A DNA stretch of 64,000 nt from Hydractinia symbiolongicarpus (lineage: Eukaryota > Cnidaria > Hydrozoa > Anthoathecata > Hydractiniidae). The DNA is taken from positions 30,508,501 to 30,572,500 of the forward strand of contig NC_079879.1 in assembly GCF_029227915.1 (NCBI RefSeq). Reading direction: 5' to 3'. This document shows positions 38,373 through 50,060 of this stretch, piece by piece. The notes beneath the pieces were generated by a model. It was not told the DNA's origin. It worked only from the letters and a program-made list of their open reading frames with translations, and did not search any database. The position numbers and the translations under genes were made by a program. The number at the start of each line of letters is the position of its first letter. Within the stretch, counting starts at the first letter, position 1.

Positions 38373-38720
38373 CGCCGTAGATTAGTGGTTATAGCTCTCG
38401 TACTCTGTGTGGGAGACCAGGGTTCGATTCCTCTTGACGGCGATTTAACATGGTGAGTGAATGTTACCATAGCCCCGGGTTAACCCAAGCCATGTGAGAA
38501 AAATTGGGGAGATTGCACACTGTGTGGGCCGTTGTGTGTTGCCAGGAGTTGTATAGTAGAGCGCGGGCCCTAATTGGGTCCGCGTAGCTCAAAATGAGCA
38601 TTAAATACTCTAGGACTCTCCATCCAAGCCATGGCCCCTCCTGGAAATAATAGACAGGGTATATCCCTCAATATTTGTGAGGCTAGCCAAGTAAAATATG
38701 CACATCTATCTTTACCTAAA
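38373..38720 (+). mobile_element. tRNA-derived SINE, longer copy with core region
   Basis: The tRNA-like head (38375-38443) has an A box TAGTGGTTATAG, a B box GGGTTCGATTCC and partly complementary ends GCCGT and ACGGC. It is followed by a GC-richer body with the block GGGTTAACCCAAGCCATGTG (38477-38496). This body block recurs in a SINE of different head at 62098-62230. A tRNA gene is less likely because the T arm and anticodon arm do not pair well. The 3' boundary is approximate. Confidence 0.7.
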
Positions 38721-39286
38721 GATATGAAATATATTTAGCTAGCCTAGTTAAGCCGCTCTAGATAAATTGTATTAATCTAAGTAAGTTCCAGGTAATACTT
38801 AATGCCCATATTAGCTATACGAATAAGAAAAAATGTCAGATTCTGAAAAGTGATGTCTCTATTTTTAAATCTTTTAGGTTTGAATAATCTGTTCTCTGCT
38901 GCCAACTGCTTCCTTAGTTGCCAGCAAATCAGTCAAAAGGTAGCTAGATATGCTTTTTAATTGAAAAGCAAAGAATGCACACTGGCGTGGTAAATTATGG
39001 AAATTCTAAATAGTATTGAGCGAAAAAGGAGTGATTACATGAAAGTGTAACATAATCATAAAGAAGCTTATTATGATCTACACTTTGACGACGGCATATT
39101 AGTTTCGTCCGCAAACTAAAATAATGAGCGCTTTTACTAAGCAATAAAGTGAGAATTTAACGATGCTCAAAATTTAGAGAGTGAGAAACGGATTTATATA
39201 TTTTGTTGATGTCAGCAAATTACAGGTCTTTTCTGTGTTGCCTGCAGGCTCGAACCAACAAGGTGCACAGTGCAGAAAATCGAAAG

Positions 39287-40283
39287 ATGAAGGTAAGATT
39301 GAAATTAAATTCCGTAAGACGATGCGGCGCAGTAACCGTAATGTTAGGATTATGGTTTGCCATTTTTTGTTTAGGTGGAAATCATAAGTGCTCGCACAAA
39401 AGAAGTATTACACACCTTAGAAGATGCCTCGATTTATACCACAATTGAAGAAATTAAGATAGCCTATGAAAAAGTTAAGCCAAAGCTTTATCCCTCAAGA
39501 CAAGCATACAGAAAAGAACCCCGTGGAAAAATTCTAAGCAATGATGCAACACTGCGGTCATTGGAGTTTGACAACACTGCAAGGCTTTACTTTAAAGACT
39601 TGGGTCCACAAATTGGTTGGAAAACAGTTTTTCTCACAGAATATGCTGGACCTTTCTTCCTGTATCCTCTGTTTTATGCACGGCCAAGCTTTATTTATGG
39701 CTCTGGAGCTAGTGCAAAGGCAATCCACCCATATGTTCATATTGCGTGTGCATGCTATGTTTTTCATTATGGTAAAAGGCTTGCAGAAACACATTTCATT
39801 CACCGATTTTCCAATGGTACAATGCCCATAATGAATCTTTTCAAGAATTCTATTTACTATTGGGGTTTTACATGTTTCATTGCCTATTTTATTAACCATC
39901 CCTTATACACCCCAGCATCTTTTGGTGATTTGCAAGTTTATGCCAGCCTAGCTGGTTTTATTTTTTGCCAACTTGGTAATTATTCCATTCATGTTGCCCT
40001 GCGAAATTTAAGACCTGAAGGAACAAAGGAAAGAAAAATTCCCATGCCAACGTCAAACCCCTTTACATGGTTGTTGAATCTAGTTTCATGCCCGAACTAC
40101 ACATATGAAATTGGTTCATGGTTTTGGTTTACTGTTCTCACCCAGACAGTAATGTCTGGTGTATTTACATTTGCTGGTTGTTTTCAGATGGTTCTTTGGG
40201 CAATTAAAAAGCATAAAAATTACAGAAGAGAATTCAAAGATTACCCACGTAAAAGAAAAGCAATCATTCCCTTTGTTATATAA
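39287..40283 (+). CDS. TECR: very-long-chain enoyl-CoA reductase
   Basis: Two coding exons: a tiny first one, 39287-39292 (ATG AAG, then GTAAG), and 39375-40283, giving 304 residues, close to the vertebrate length of about 308. The product carries out the last step of very-long-chain fatty acid elongation, reducing trans-2-enoyl-CoA with NADPH in the ER membrane. Visible are the N-terminal ubiquitin-like part (TIEEIKIAYEKVKPKLYPSR, LYFKDLGPQIGW), the motif VFLTEYAGPFFLYPLFY, FHYGKRLAETHFIHRFSNGT, several membrane helices, and the reductase C-terminus with NPFTWLLNLVSCPNYTYEIG and a basic tail. The Tyr in CPNYTYE reported as catalytic in the mammalian enzyme is conserved. The start follows the TECR pattern M-K-x-E-I. 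It is followed by AATAAA at 40305. Confidence 0.96.
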
Positions 40284-40304
40284 ATTCATTAGTTTACTGT
40301 GAAA

Positions 40305-40310
40305 AATAAA
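40305..40310 (+). terminator. poly(A) signal of TECR
   Basis: AATAAA lies 22 bp after the TECR stop codon, in a T-rich downstream context that suits cleavage and polyadenylation. Confidence 0.55.
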
Positions 40311-41516
40311 CAAATTGTAACTTGTTTTTTTACCGTTTTATATCCTGAATACAATAATTGTACTTTATTCTGTATGATCTACTCTATTTTATTCCATATT
40401 TTTATAAAATTTATAGAAGCATAAATTTTATAATTTCTCCTTTTTTCCTATATCTCAGACCTAAAAATTTTAGTAAATATTTGTTTGTATGAGGTTTACG
40501 TTTTTTATGGTTTTGCGCAATTCCAAAAATTAAAGAAAATACACCGTTAAAAGAAAAAAGGAAAACAAGTTTTGCACCAAATTCCTTAAAATAAAGAAGC
40601 CTGGTGCTTGCTGGCAACAACAAAGAGGATGAGAAAAATATTAAAGATTAAAGATTAAACGTGAATTGCAAAATCTTTGTTTAAATTTTTATGGATATAA
40701 TCACAAAAAAATTATTAAAAACTTCAGTTTGATTTTTTTAGATATTTTTTCAATTGGTATATAATGCGAAATTTTTTCTTGATTTATGAAGATTACAACG
40801 GACACAAAACAAAACTTTACGAAAGAAACTCAGCGAGTTTGACACCGTAAATAATTTTAAAAAGGTTATTTTCTGTAGCATTGTTGAAATAGACTAATTT
40901 AAATTAAGACAGTTACGCATGAGAAATTTCGCGAATTTTAGCCGAATTTGCGAAATATAGGCCGCGCGAAATATCTTTTAAAAAAAGGCTGAATCACGAA
41001 ATTTTATTCTTTGAAAATGTATTGAAATAGGCTAATCGCGAAAGCTAATACTCATGAACTTTTATTTATATTCTGAAATTCCTTCTGTTAAGTAAAAAAA
41101 TAAATCATTATACATCACTTTCATCCTAGGTTTCGTGTAATAATGGGTAAAAACTGAATCGATTCAAAATCCTGTTGTTTTTTTTGTTTCATTTTATGGT
41201 AACTTTACATGTTTTTACACCTCTGAACATATAACAACAACACCTGTGCCTATCATTGAAATGATCATTTGCGAAAGTTATTTATCGCTAATTATTTTTA
41301 TTCATGAAAGTTTATTCCCTTAGGAGAATTGAGGTCAAAATTGACTTTTTTGATTTTTTTTTTTTATAATTTTATTCATACCATTAAAATAAAAAAGTTC
41401 CCTAAAAATTATACAATATCAATTTTTGAAAGATAGAGGTTACAAAGTCATTCAGTGATAATATCACAAGTGCGAGAGAGGTTGAAGCGCACAAAACACA
41501 AAGTCAAATGTTTTTA

Positions 41517-42012
41517 CAGTTGACTTGTGTTTTCTAATTCGAATTGCCACAGGGAAAAATTTTTGTTCGAATTATAGAGAGATTCGTATTACAGAAAGTC
41601 TCTAATTCGAACTTTTAGCTTCAGATAGTGAAAATTTGAATATCAGAGATAAATTTCTGTTATTTTAAAATCAAGAAAACATAATTCAAGTTACATTCAA
41701 TCTTTATTTTTATAGTTTACACAAAAAAGAAACTTTAATTGAAAAACTGTTAAATATTTGATTGCTTTACATTGGAGAGACGATCTCTTTCGGCAATACA
41801 AGTAGCTTCACTAAGTGCTTTTTTTAAATTCGAATTAGGGAGAGAATCGTGCTGAAGAGACTAAAAACTGTTCCAATTATAAAAAGTTTAGAATTGAGAA
41901 ATTGAAATTGTTCAAATTTTTATATTCTTAAGAAAAATTCGCGGTGACTGATCACTCGTTCGAGATTAGAAATATTCGAAATATAGAGATTCGAATTAGA
42001 GAGAGTTAGCTG
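41517..42012. mobile_element. TA-flanked pogo/mariner-like MITE nested in a larger element
   Basis: The left end is TA then CAGTTGACTTGTG...CTAATTCGAAT. The right end in reverse is TA then CAGCTAACTCTCTCTAATTC. CAGT/CAGC-type ends with a TA target duplication and AATTCGAA subterminal motifs fit Tc1/mariner-pogo derivatives. No transposase is present (496 bp). Related ATTCGAATTAGAGA motifs occur at 28030-28140. Confidence 0.6.
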
Positions 42013-42243
42013 TATTGAAAGAGTACAAGAGTACTCCTAATTTCGAAAAAAAATCCGACCATTTCAATTAAGCTTCAATTAAGATTCAAAACAATTAAAT
42101 TTGAATTCATTTCTTTTACTACGGGGAATTTATTTTTATGTCGACGGTTTCTGATGAAAGAACGGAATATATTGAGACATAATGTGTCAAAGTCGCGATG
42201 TTTTATTATGCATCCAGAATCAAGTTTATCACCAAGTAAAGTT

Positions 42244-42525
42244 TCATATTCTATGCAGTATTTTTTTTATTCTATAAATGTCGGCATAAAAGAACGTAAA
42301 TTGGCACAAATTCCAATTTTCTGTCCTACTTGAGTTAAACACGTCTTTATCGTCGCTATTGTCACTGCTAGAAGAAAAAATTCTTTTCTTCAGTTCTTCT
42401 ATGCTATATTCGGGATTTGCAACATATCCACACAAATAATCTTTATTACTACCAACGGAACTACCAGAGCTATCTTCGCAAGTATCATCAAAGGAGTCGC
42501 CACCACTAAATGAATGTTTAAACAT
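42244..42525 (-). CDS. acidic 93-residue frame inside the inverted-repeat element
   Basis: Starts MFKHSFSGGDSFDDTCEDSS and contains GYVANPEYSIEELKKRIF and a SSSSDNSDDKD stretch. I do not recognise the family. The x-PEYS-EEL pattern after an acidic lead recalls N-termini of element-associated proteins in cnidarians, but this is only an impression. The frame ends without a domain, so it is probably a truncated element protein. Confidence 0.3.
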   Translation of the reverse strand: MFKHSFSGGDSFDDTCEDSSGSSVGSNKDYLCGYVANPEYSIEELKKRIFSSSSDNSDDKDVFNSSRTENWNLCQFTFFYADIYRIKKILHRI

Positions 42526-42705
42526 GCGGCTTTGAAACTAGTATAGTCTTGCACTAGTGACGTCACATTTTTAATCAAGTGACTTTGAAAAACTGCTTAT
42601 GTAGGGCTATAAGTAGATATCTAAGAATTTTTATGTGCACCAATACATTCGGGGAAGATAAAACTCTCATTTTAAACTTAAGTTATTTTTTGACCTCAAT
42701 TCTCC

Positions 42706-44645
42706 TTTAAAGTATACGATTTTTCTTTTACAAGAATACTTTTTATAAGAATATCAGACCGGGAATTCGGTTTCAAAACAATTACATTTAGGGAATTAAT
42801 TTTCACGAGAATTTGTTTAAGAATAAATTTTAATTCTTGCAAAGTTGGGAAGTCATAATATTTCGCGAGAATTACTTTTGCTTAATAGGAATTTTTTACA
42901 GTTAATATCGTTAATTTTTTGGTGCTTTCAGTTTTTCTCTTATTTAGTGCGGCAAGGGTGGAAAAGAATCTCAACAGGTCTTTGTTGAAAAAAAATTAAG
43001 CTCAATGAAATGGACCGAGAAGATACTTAGTGGACGTTAAGCAAGGTAATTCATAGTTACCAGCCTAGTTTACCTTCTAAAACTTGAAATGAAAAACTAT
43101 TTTTTTAAATGCATCATAAAGAAATTGAGAAGTTTGAGTGGCAAAAACAAGACAAAAAATTGCATAAATAATAAAAATAAATTAATAAATAAATAAATAG
43201 TTATTTTTTCCCTCTAATTGCGATAAAATTTTTGCCTAAAATTATTATTTTTTGGCCGCATTAAATTGCAGAATTACGATAGGATACATTAAAATTTAGA
43301 CTGTTGAAGATGAAATTAGTGTAAATCGTTTTTCAAAAAGAAAGAAAAATCTAAAGTTCGTTTTAATTAATGTTCACAAATAATCGAGTTTTCCAATAAA
43401 ATTTCGCGGGAACTAACTTTCGCTTAATTGACAAAAAGTCCTGAAATTTGAGAAAATTAAATCCTTTACATATTCATAAGAAAGAGAATTTAAAGGTTAT
43501 AATTATGCTTGCGCCAAACTTAAATACATGCGAAAAAACAGTGCAACGTTTTATATGATTTGAAAAGTCGAGAGTAACTACTGAGGACTAGGGTGTCAAT
43601 AAAATAATTCGTATGTATTAGAAAGAGTGAATTGAGCTAGTCAACGATACCCAACATTATGTACCATTAAATACCAAATCCGTATTTTTGTCACTTTTTT
43701 ATATTTCTATCACTGGAAAGCTTAAAATTCATAGAGTATTTATTTTAAATAAAAAATTGAAACTGTTAACTTGACAAAAAAGATAAATTTCGCTCACACC
43801 TCTACGTTTTAGGCTTGTACCTTACAAGCATTTTTGAATGTTGAGACAAAACTAAAACATTAGTGTTCTGGGCATCCTAAGCTCTAAAACGGTGTCTGTT
43901 TTTTCTTAAAAAATACATTGTTAAAGAAGGGGAATTTAAAAAAATAAATAAAATTCACACAAACCCTGAAAAAAAAATATATTGGGAATTTCATTTTAAG
44001 CCCCCTCCCCCCAAAAAGTCAAAGTTGAAGATGTTTTTTACTTATTTATTGTTTGCTCTTCAGTAACATTGACTTTGGCGGGGAGGGGGGACAGTTAAGA
44101 AATTATGACATGAAAATAAGGCTTAATTTTATCAAAATTATTTCTGTAATTAAGATATAAAAATAAAGTGTTGGCGGTGAACTTTGTGATTTTACGTAAA
44201 CACAAGGACTTATTATCTTGTAAGCCTTGAGAAATTGAATTTCCGAATAATTTATACGAATGAGGAATGACAGAATTAACAAAGACACATTTTCGTTAAC
44301 GGGAGTGGTAATTAAAGCTTTCTTGAAAAGCACAAAATTTAGTGAAATTTAATTCTCGTGACAATTTATTCCATTACTTCATCTCCTCACTAATTGCGGG
44401 TAAGCATCGATAAATTTTTGTTGACTGAACAAAAAAGCTTAACTTGTTTTTTACTTTCTTTTAAAAATGACTTGTTATCGAGCCGAAAATAAATTCCAGG
44501 AAATGATTTATATTTATAAAACCGCAAAAACTTTCGATACTAAATCAATCAATCCCGCCGAAATATCTGCTCCAATTCAGCTAGAAGTGTAACAAGACGT
44601 TCTTAATCTTTGACGGTTTCTTCAAACTTTATATGAATGTAAAAC
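42706..44645. other. AT-rich intergenic region
   Basis: No gene is seen. It contains scattered ATTTCGCGAAA-like motifs (also at 40920-41300) that look like remains of repeats, and a GC-rich inverted repeat at 44001-44090. The 3' UTR of the BOD1L gene must lie at the right edge. Confidence 0.45.
44001..44090. repeat. C/G-rich inverted repeat
   Basis: CCCCCTCCCCCCAAAAAGTC faces GACTTTGGCGGGGAGGGGGG across a spacer of about 46 bp. This can form a stem of roughly 22 bp with a few mismatches. It is conspicuous in DNA that is otherwise over 65% A+T by eye. Confidence 0.7.
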
Positions 44646-47039
44646 TCAAGAAGGCGAGTAACATCGCCGTTGTTTAATTGGCCTTCTCGTCCTTTTGTTC
44701 GCATTGTCATCAGGAGTATTAACCGGTGACGCGACTATGTCTTCCCTTTGGCTTACGGAATCTGGATGATCAGATGACAAATCCTTTTTTTTAGTTTTTC
44801 TGCCCCCACTACGAGAAGCCTCTTCAATCTCTCCCACAGAACGATCTCGCTTTTTTGCTTTCTTGTGCTTATCTGAATCAGGAAGTGGCTTCCCCCTAGA
44901 TGATCGTTTCTCAAGCGCATCGTACGAATCGCGGCTGTCATCTGGGTGTTGGGAACGCTTGCGTTTATGTCTTCCATGGCGTTGTGTTGACGAGCTTTCA
45001 TTAGGAGTTTTTACTTCCGTGTCATTACTAGAAATTGAATCATTATCATCTGACGCAGTCTTACTTTCATTTTGTCGAAGTTTTAGGGGTAGGCTGCGTA
45101 CTCGATTCGACTTTCTTCTCTGCTCTACTTCGCCTAATGCTTTTGTTTCTTCAGTGAATGAACTATGGTTACTTGCTGAGTCATCAGATATCGGTTCAGT
45201 TATAAGAGGCGGTATATGGCCTGTAAATTCATTAATTTCATTTGTTGTTTCAATAACTTTATTTTCTTTAAATTGTTTGGTTAAGTTCATATCAGCAAGT
45301 TCATCTTTTTCGTTTTCTTCGCAATCCATAACTTTGCCGACGGCACTACCGTCACCATTCTTCGCGTCGACATTTTCATCAATATCTGTACTTTTGTTGC
45401 TCTTAGTTATACCACAAACAATTTTTTGTTCAACGTCTTGTATGTCATCACTTGGTTCTTCCTCTGAAATCACATGGGTAATGTCGGAATTTTCTTCAGT
45501 ATTTTTTGTAGTTGCGTTTAATTCATCAAGGGTCTTTTTATTTTCGTCTTTATTTTCGATATTTTTATCAGGATTATCTAACTTCTGACTTTCAGCGGCC
45601 ATTGAATCTTTTTTTGATTCTAGTGATACTTCAAATATTTCTGGATTACTATTTGAAGGATTATGCTCTTCAGACTCAATATTACTTGGGTTATCATTTA
45701 TTTCCATTTCAACTTCTTCAATTTCAGTGACTTCCGTCATGATATCTCTATTTCCTTTTTCTTTACTGGCTCCCACGTCTTGGATGGGAACCTCTTCTGT
45801 ACATTCTTCCTTTTCTTCAGTTTTAGATGAACAATCTTGACTAGTTTTAACAATAGATTCATCTTTATTCAAATATTTATCAACTTCCTTATCAATTTTT
45901 AGGCAAAAACTGTGGCCTTTCAAACTCAACACTTCATCAACCAGTTGCTGGATACTATTGAGAAGAATATCGGACCTATAAACAAAGCATAAATTAAAAC
46001 AAATAAAATAACTGCTCAAAATACACAGAACTAAATGTTATTGTTTCTTATAGATTTTAGCTACTGTAGTTAAAGATAGTAACTGGAAATAGCAGTAACC
46101 ATGACTATTCTGATGTGATCAACAGAAAACCACCAGACAGCAAGCATCATCTTTAAATATGCAGTAATTAGATACCAATTTACTAGATAAAATGAAAATG
46201 CCTTTTCATTTTTTTGTGTATTTCAGTGTAAGTTGTTTTTTTAACTTGACTTTACTGATCACTGCGGTTTGTTGTTTATATTTTTTGCCTGTATGTACAT
46301 AAAATCACAACATTAGGTATAACACTTCAACATGTAATAATAATAACAATAATAATTAAAGCATACAAGTTTGAAGCATTTCAGACTGATACAGTTTTTT
46401 TTTGGTCATTGAATTATTACAATTAAAACTTTGGGAAATTACAAGTGGTTCATCTTAACGGATACCTCCTGGCTGGTTACTCTCTAGCTACCATGTTTAC
46501 TTCTGGTGCTAGTAAAAGATTTGGTCAGTTCTCTAGTTGATTACTTTAAAATAGTGGTGAGGAATGTTTATTCCTGTTTTTTTTACCAGTTACCGGGTAG
46601 CTGGCTAGCTAGCTAGATATTGTTCACTTAGTTATAAACACAAACACAAACAGTAACACAAAGAAAGTTTATACTTGCTAATGTGAGTTCTGAGGTTATT
46701 TCTTAACAAGTTCTTTTGTAGGCCATCATGGTACTTATGTTTGGATAAGAAGGAGGTAACATGATTTTCTACTCTCTGCTTCAACTGGTGATATGTTTCC
46801 TAAAAACAGGTAAACGGAAAGCTTTAGTAGTAAGCAGCCACCATCACTCCTCCCCCTCTGGGTGCATGCCTTACTGTAGCTGGCAATAATATTCAGTGAA
46901 ACAGCAGTACCATATTTTCAAACTCCTCCAAGCACTCTTTTCTAAACTGGTCAAAAAGGCCTTCGGATTTAACATTGTTAACAACATCATCGATTGTCTT
47001 TTGTGGATCTCCTGACGACTGCGCTACTATCTCCGCCAT
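44646..47039 (-). CDS. BOD1/BOD1L-type protein (Shg1 domain)
   Basis: Three coding exons: 47039-46911, 46799-46675 and 45975-44646, giving 527 residues with consistent phases (0, then 2). The N-terminal 130 residues are an Shg1/FAM44 domain: VKSEGLFDQFRKECLEEF, YHQLKQRVENHV, LQKNLLRNNLRTHI and DILLNSIQQLVDEVL, matching the order in BOD1 and BOD1L1. The remainder is disordered: acidic to about residue 390, then basic and Arg/Lys-rich with KRKRS, KKAKKRDRS and a final RTRRPIKQRR. BOD1 proteins act at kinetochores and, as Shg1-type subunits, with SET1/COMPASS methyltransferases. BOD1L1 also protects stalled replication forks. The long tail favours the BOD1L type, but the protein is far shorter than vertebrate BOD1L1. 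Confidence 0.88.
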
Positions 47040-47730
47040 GTTTAATATTTATTTCCCGTATCATTTAAATTGCAGACCGTATTTAAAATACAGAACAAAC
47101 GACAAAAACAAAAGAGGATTGTCAATTTATTGCTGCAATATGCAGGTTTTTGTGGTCCCTATTTCTGTAAACATGCAATATTATCAAATCAACAAACAAA
47201 GTTTTCCATAGGTGCCAGGATAAAATGCTACATTATGGATGGATGATCTAGCTATGTTTTCTCTTGTTTTTCACGTTCTTAAAACGTGTTCATCTTTTGG
47301 TGTTAGTTTCTTAAAACATTAAAAATTATAGCTGGTAAATTTTTGTTAGAATTTAGCTAGATAAGCTACGACGAGCTAGCTAGCTAATTTTTTAAAATTC
47401 AAATACTCTGATAAAATTATGAATTTAGGGGAGAATAAAATGCTCACAGAAATTTATTTTGTGTGATTTTTATTAAAAAATCTTTTTTGATTGTTTGATC
47501 ACATCAAAAAATAAAATAACAAAATAACTAGCTTAGTTCTAGCTAGGTAACATGACCTTCAGTGTGTGAGAGGGATTGATCGTCTAGACAGGACAGCCTG
47601 TCAAAAGACAGGTCAGTGCTTTACAGCCTTCATCCAACCTCGGACAATTGTACATAATTGCCTCAAGATAAGATAGGCAAAGTTTCTGAAAATGACTCTT
47701 GCACTATCAAAAACTTGTCATAAGATTGGA

Positions 47731-48135
47731 CATCATCATCATCATCATTCTCGGCTTAACGTCCGTTTTCCATGCTAGCATGGGTTGGACGGGGTATATT
47801 AATGACCCTCTTCCAATCTGATCTAGACTGTGTTAGATCTAAACTCAACTTCCTCTCTATCAAGTCTGTCCATATAACCTCCTGCCAAGTCTTTCTCGGT
47901 CTGCCTCTGGGCTTTGCCCCAGGAACTATCAAGTCTCTACACTTTCTTACCCAATTATCCTCCTCCATTCTTTCCAAGTGCCCCAGCCAATTCAATCTTC
48001 TTATCTGGATAACATCTTTAATTCTACAGAGACTTAGCCTGCTTCTTAGCTCATCTGAACTCTTTCTGTCTCTCAGACTGGCATTACACATCCACCTAAC
48101 CATTCTCATATTATTCCTTTCTAAACGGTCAAGAT
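47731..48135 (-). mobile_element. LINE 3' end with coding C-terminus, copy 2
   Basis: The minus-strand frame 48109-47756 encodes the end of a non-LTR retrotransposon polyprotein: RMVRWMCNASLRDRK, IQIRRLNWLGHLERM, GRPRKTWQEVI and DWKRVI. It runs into an (ATG)n tail at 47731. It is 5'-truncated to about 400 bp. Its last part is nearly identical to copy 1 at 35689. Confidence 0.9.
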
Positions 48136-48351
48136 CTTATCTTAACTATTATAGGCAAAGGTCATAAGATGGAACAGGCACAACTAATAAGGGACTATCA
48201 CAATTTCCAAAACTTTGTCATAAGATGAGTTAAGCCTAACTACTATCCACTTCGTAAAAATGTCATAATGTAATGACAATATTGACAATGTGTTGTTTTA
48301 CAGAAGTATAATATTGATATACAAAAATAGCTAAACTAATAAGCATTATTG

Positions 48352-48460
48352 TCATCATCATTCTTGGGTTAATGCCCGTTTTCTATGCTACCATGTGTTG
48401 GACAGGACATATTAATAACTCTCTTCCAAAATGATCTCCACAGTTAGATCTAAGCTCAAG
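48352..48460 (-). mobile_element. LINE 3' end, diverged copy 3
   Basis: Same tail sequence as copies 1 and 2 (CAT triplets on the plus strand, then a TTAATGCCCGTTTTCTATGC match), but with many substitutions. It is therefore an older insertion of the same family. Confidence 0.7.
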
Positions 48461-49129
48461 TTTTTACCTCAATTGACAAGACTGCTAGTCAAGAAAAGAA
48501 GTAACTCTCCGTCTAAAATTACTGATGACAGAAAATGTCAAAAATTGCTATTGCTTAAATATGACATCATAATTTATGCAACATAATTAAATCTAAAATT
48601 TTTTAATTGCGAATATCTTCAGAACAAAAAGAGCTTTTTAAAAAATTTACAAAGGCTTGTTAACCAACTTTTTAAGCTCTATAATCTTAGTTCAGCATTA
48701 TTTTATACCTTGGCTTCCCTTTAAAAATATTGTAGTAAGTTTTTATATATAAATTTTGAATTAAAAAACCACTAAAACGCTACTGAATAGAACATATAAA
48801 TATCCTAAATATCCTATTTCTTAATCATCATTATTTATAATAATTAGTGCCATGGCTTGAAATCCGAACCTATTTCGGCCCAGTTATTCAAGTCCACCAA
48901 GTCTAAAAGCCTAGCATCAAAATTTTAAGTGAGCACATTTTTTAAAATTGTATAGTTGTGTTGTATTTTTTTTGTATCATAGATCTATAAATTAATAATT
49001 GTAGGCATGTTGTGAAAATGCACATGGGAAGACCTTTAGTGACAATATTGGCGTGTTCTTATGCATATGAGTATTTTTTTTCGCTTTTAATTCTTTTCTA
49101 ACGTTATTTTGTTACTTTATACTAGCTTG

Positions 49130-50060
49130 TTCTTAGTACATAATGATTTATATCATTTATATTATATGATTTATATTAATGACCTCCTAAACGGAATTTA
49201 CTATGGTGATGTTTTTCACTTTGCAGATGACACCAGTCTATTATGCTCTAGTCCCAGTATGAAAACCATTAAGAAAAGGGTAAATATTGATCTAACATTT
49301 CTATGGCATTGGTTAAATGTAAATAAAATTGCACTTAACATTGCCAAAACCGATGTTATTCTTTTCAGGCATCCCAATAAATCAATCAGCTATGATGTTA
49401 GACTTAAACTAAATGGCAAAAAAATATCCTTTTCCACTTGTGTTAAGTGTCTTGGGGTTATTATCGACTCTCACTTTAATTGGTCATTTCATATAAAAAT
49501 CTTATCTACCAAACTTTCCAGAAGTAATGAAGCAATTTCTAAACTCCGTCATTATGTTCCCTTAAAGATACTCCTCTCTATCTATCTACTCCTCTTTATT
49601 TTTTTCTCACGCTTCTTATTCCTCCCAAGTTTGATGTCTAACCCATAACATCCATACTGATCGAATCTTTAAACTTTAAAAAATAGCGGTCAGGCTCATG
49701 ACCTTTGCCGACCTTAATCAACCCTCCAAACCTCTACTAAAGCAACTTAACCTTCTTGATATTTTTGATACCACCAAAATCTTTAATGTAACTCTAGTTC
49801 ACCAAATCTTGAACAAAACCTCTCCACTTGACATAAATAGTCTTTTCAGTCTAGCGTTTCGCCCAGATACTTACAATACCAGAGGATCTTCTATTAAACT
49901 TTTAGACAAACCCCTTGTTAGAACTTTTTCTTTGGTACCAATTCTACTTTATATCAATATATACTAGCCTGGAACTTCTTTCAATCTCTTTTCCTTAGAC
50001 AAGACATTTCTTCACTATCAAGATCTAAAATAAAATCACTCTGCAAAAATTCCCTCCTCA
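49130..50060 (+). mobile_element. LINE fragment (reverse transcriptase palm to C-terminus)
   Basis: The plus-strand frame 49109-49648 has IYINDLLNGI, HFADDTSLLC (active-site ADD), FLWHWLNVNKIALNIAKTD and VKCLGVIIDSHFNW, typical of non-LTR reverse transcriptase. After a frameshift, 49698-49967 continues with KQLNLLDIFDTTKIF, VHQILN and YNTRGSS, the usual C-terminal part. The 5' part is lost. It is a different family from the LINE at 36481-38372. Confidence 0.85.

Larger units (their letters stand above)
41323..42705. mobile_element. 1.4-kb DNA transposon with 18-bp perfect terminal inverted repeats
   Basis: The ends are GGAGAATTGAGGTCAAAA and its exact complement TTTTGACCTCAATTCTCC. Near the right end a minus-strand frame (42525-42244) encodes about 90 residues: acidic and Ser-rich, with GYVANPEYSIEELKKR. 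This may be the start of an element protein cut short by deletion. A smaller TA-flanked element (41517-42012) has inserted into the left half. I cannot name the superfamily: the target-site duplication is not clear. Confidence 0.7.

Noticed and set aside
38373-38445. Possible functional tRNA gene
   Set aside because: A and B boxes are good but the anticodon and T stems pair poorly, a second partial copy lies 800 bp away, and a SINE body follows.
44863-45588. 241-codon plus-strand frame
   Set aside because: Antisense shadow of the Ser/Glu-rich BOD1L last exon; residue make-up (Ser/Leu/Phe) is typical of such shadows.
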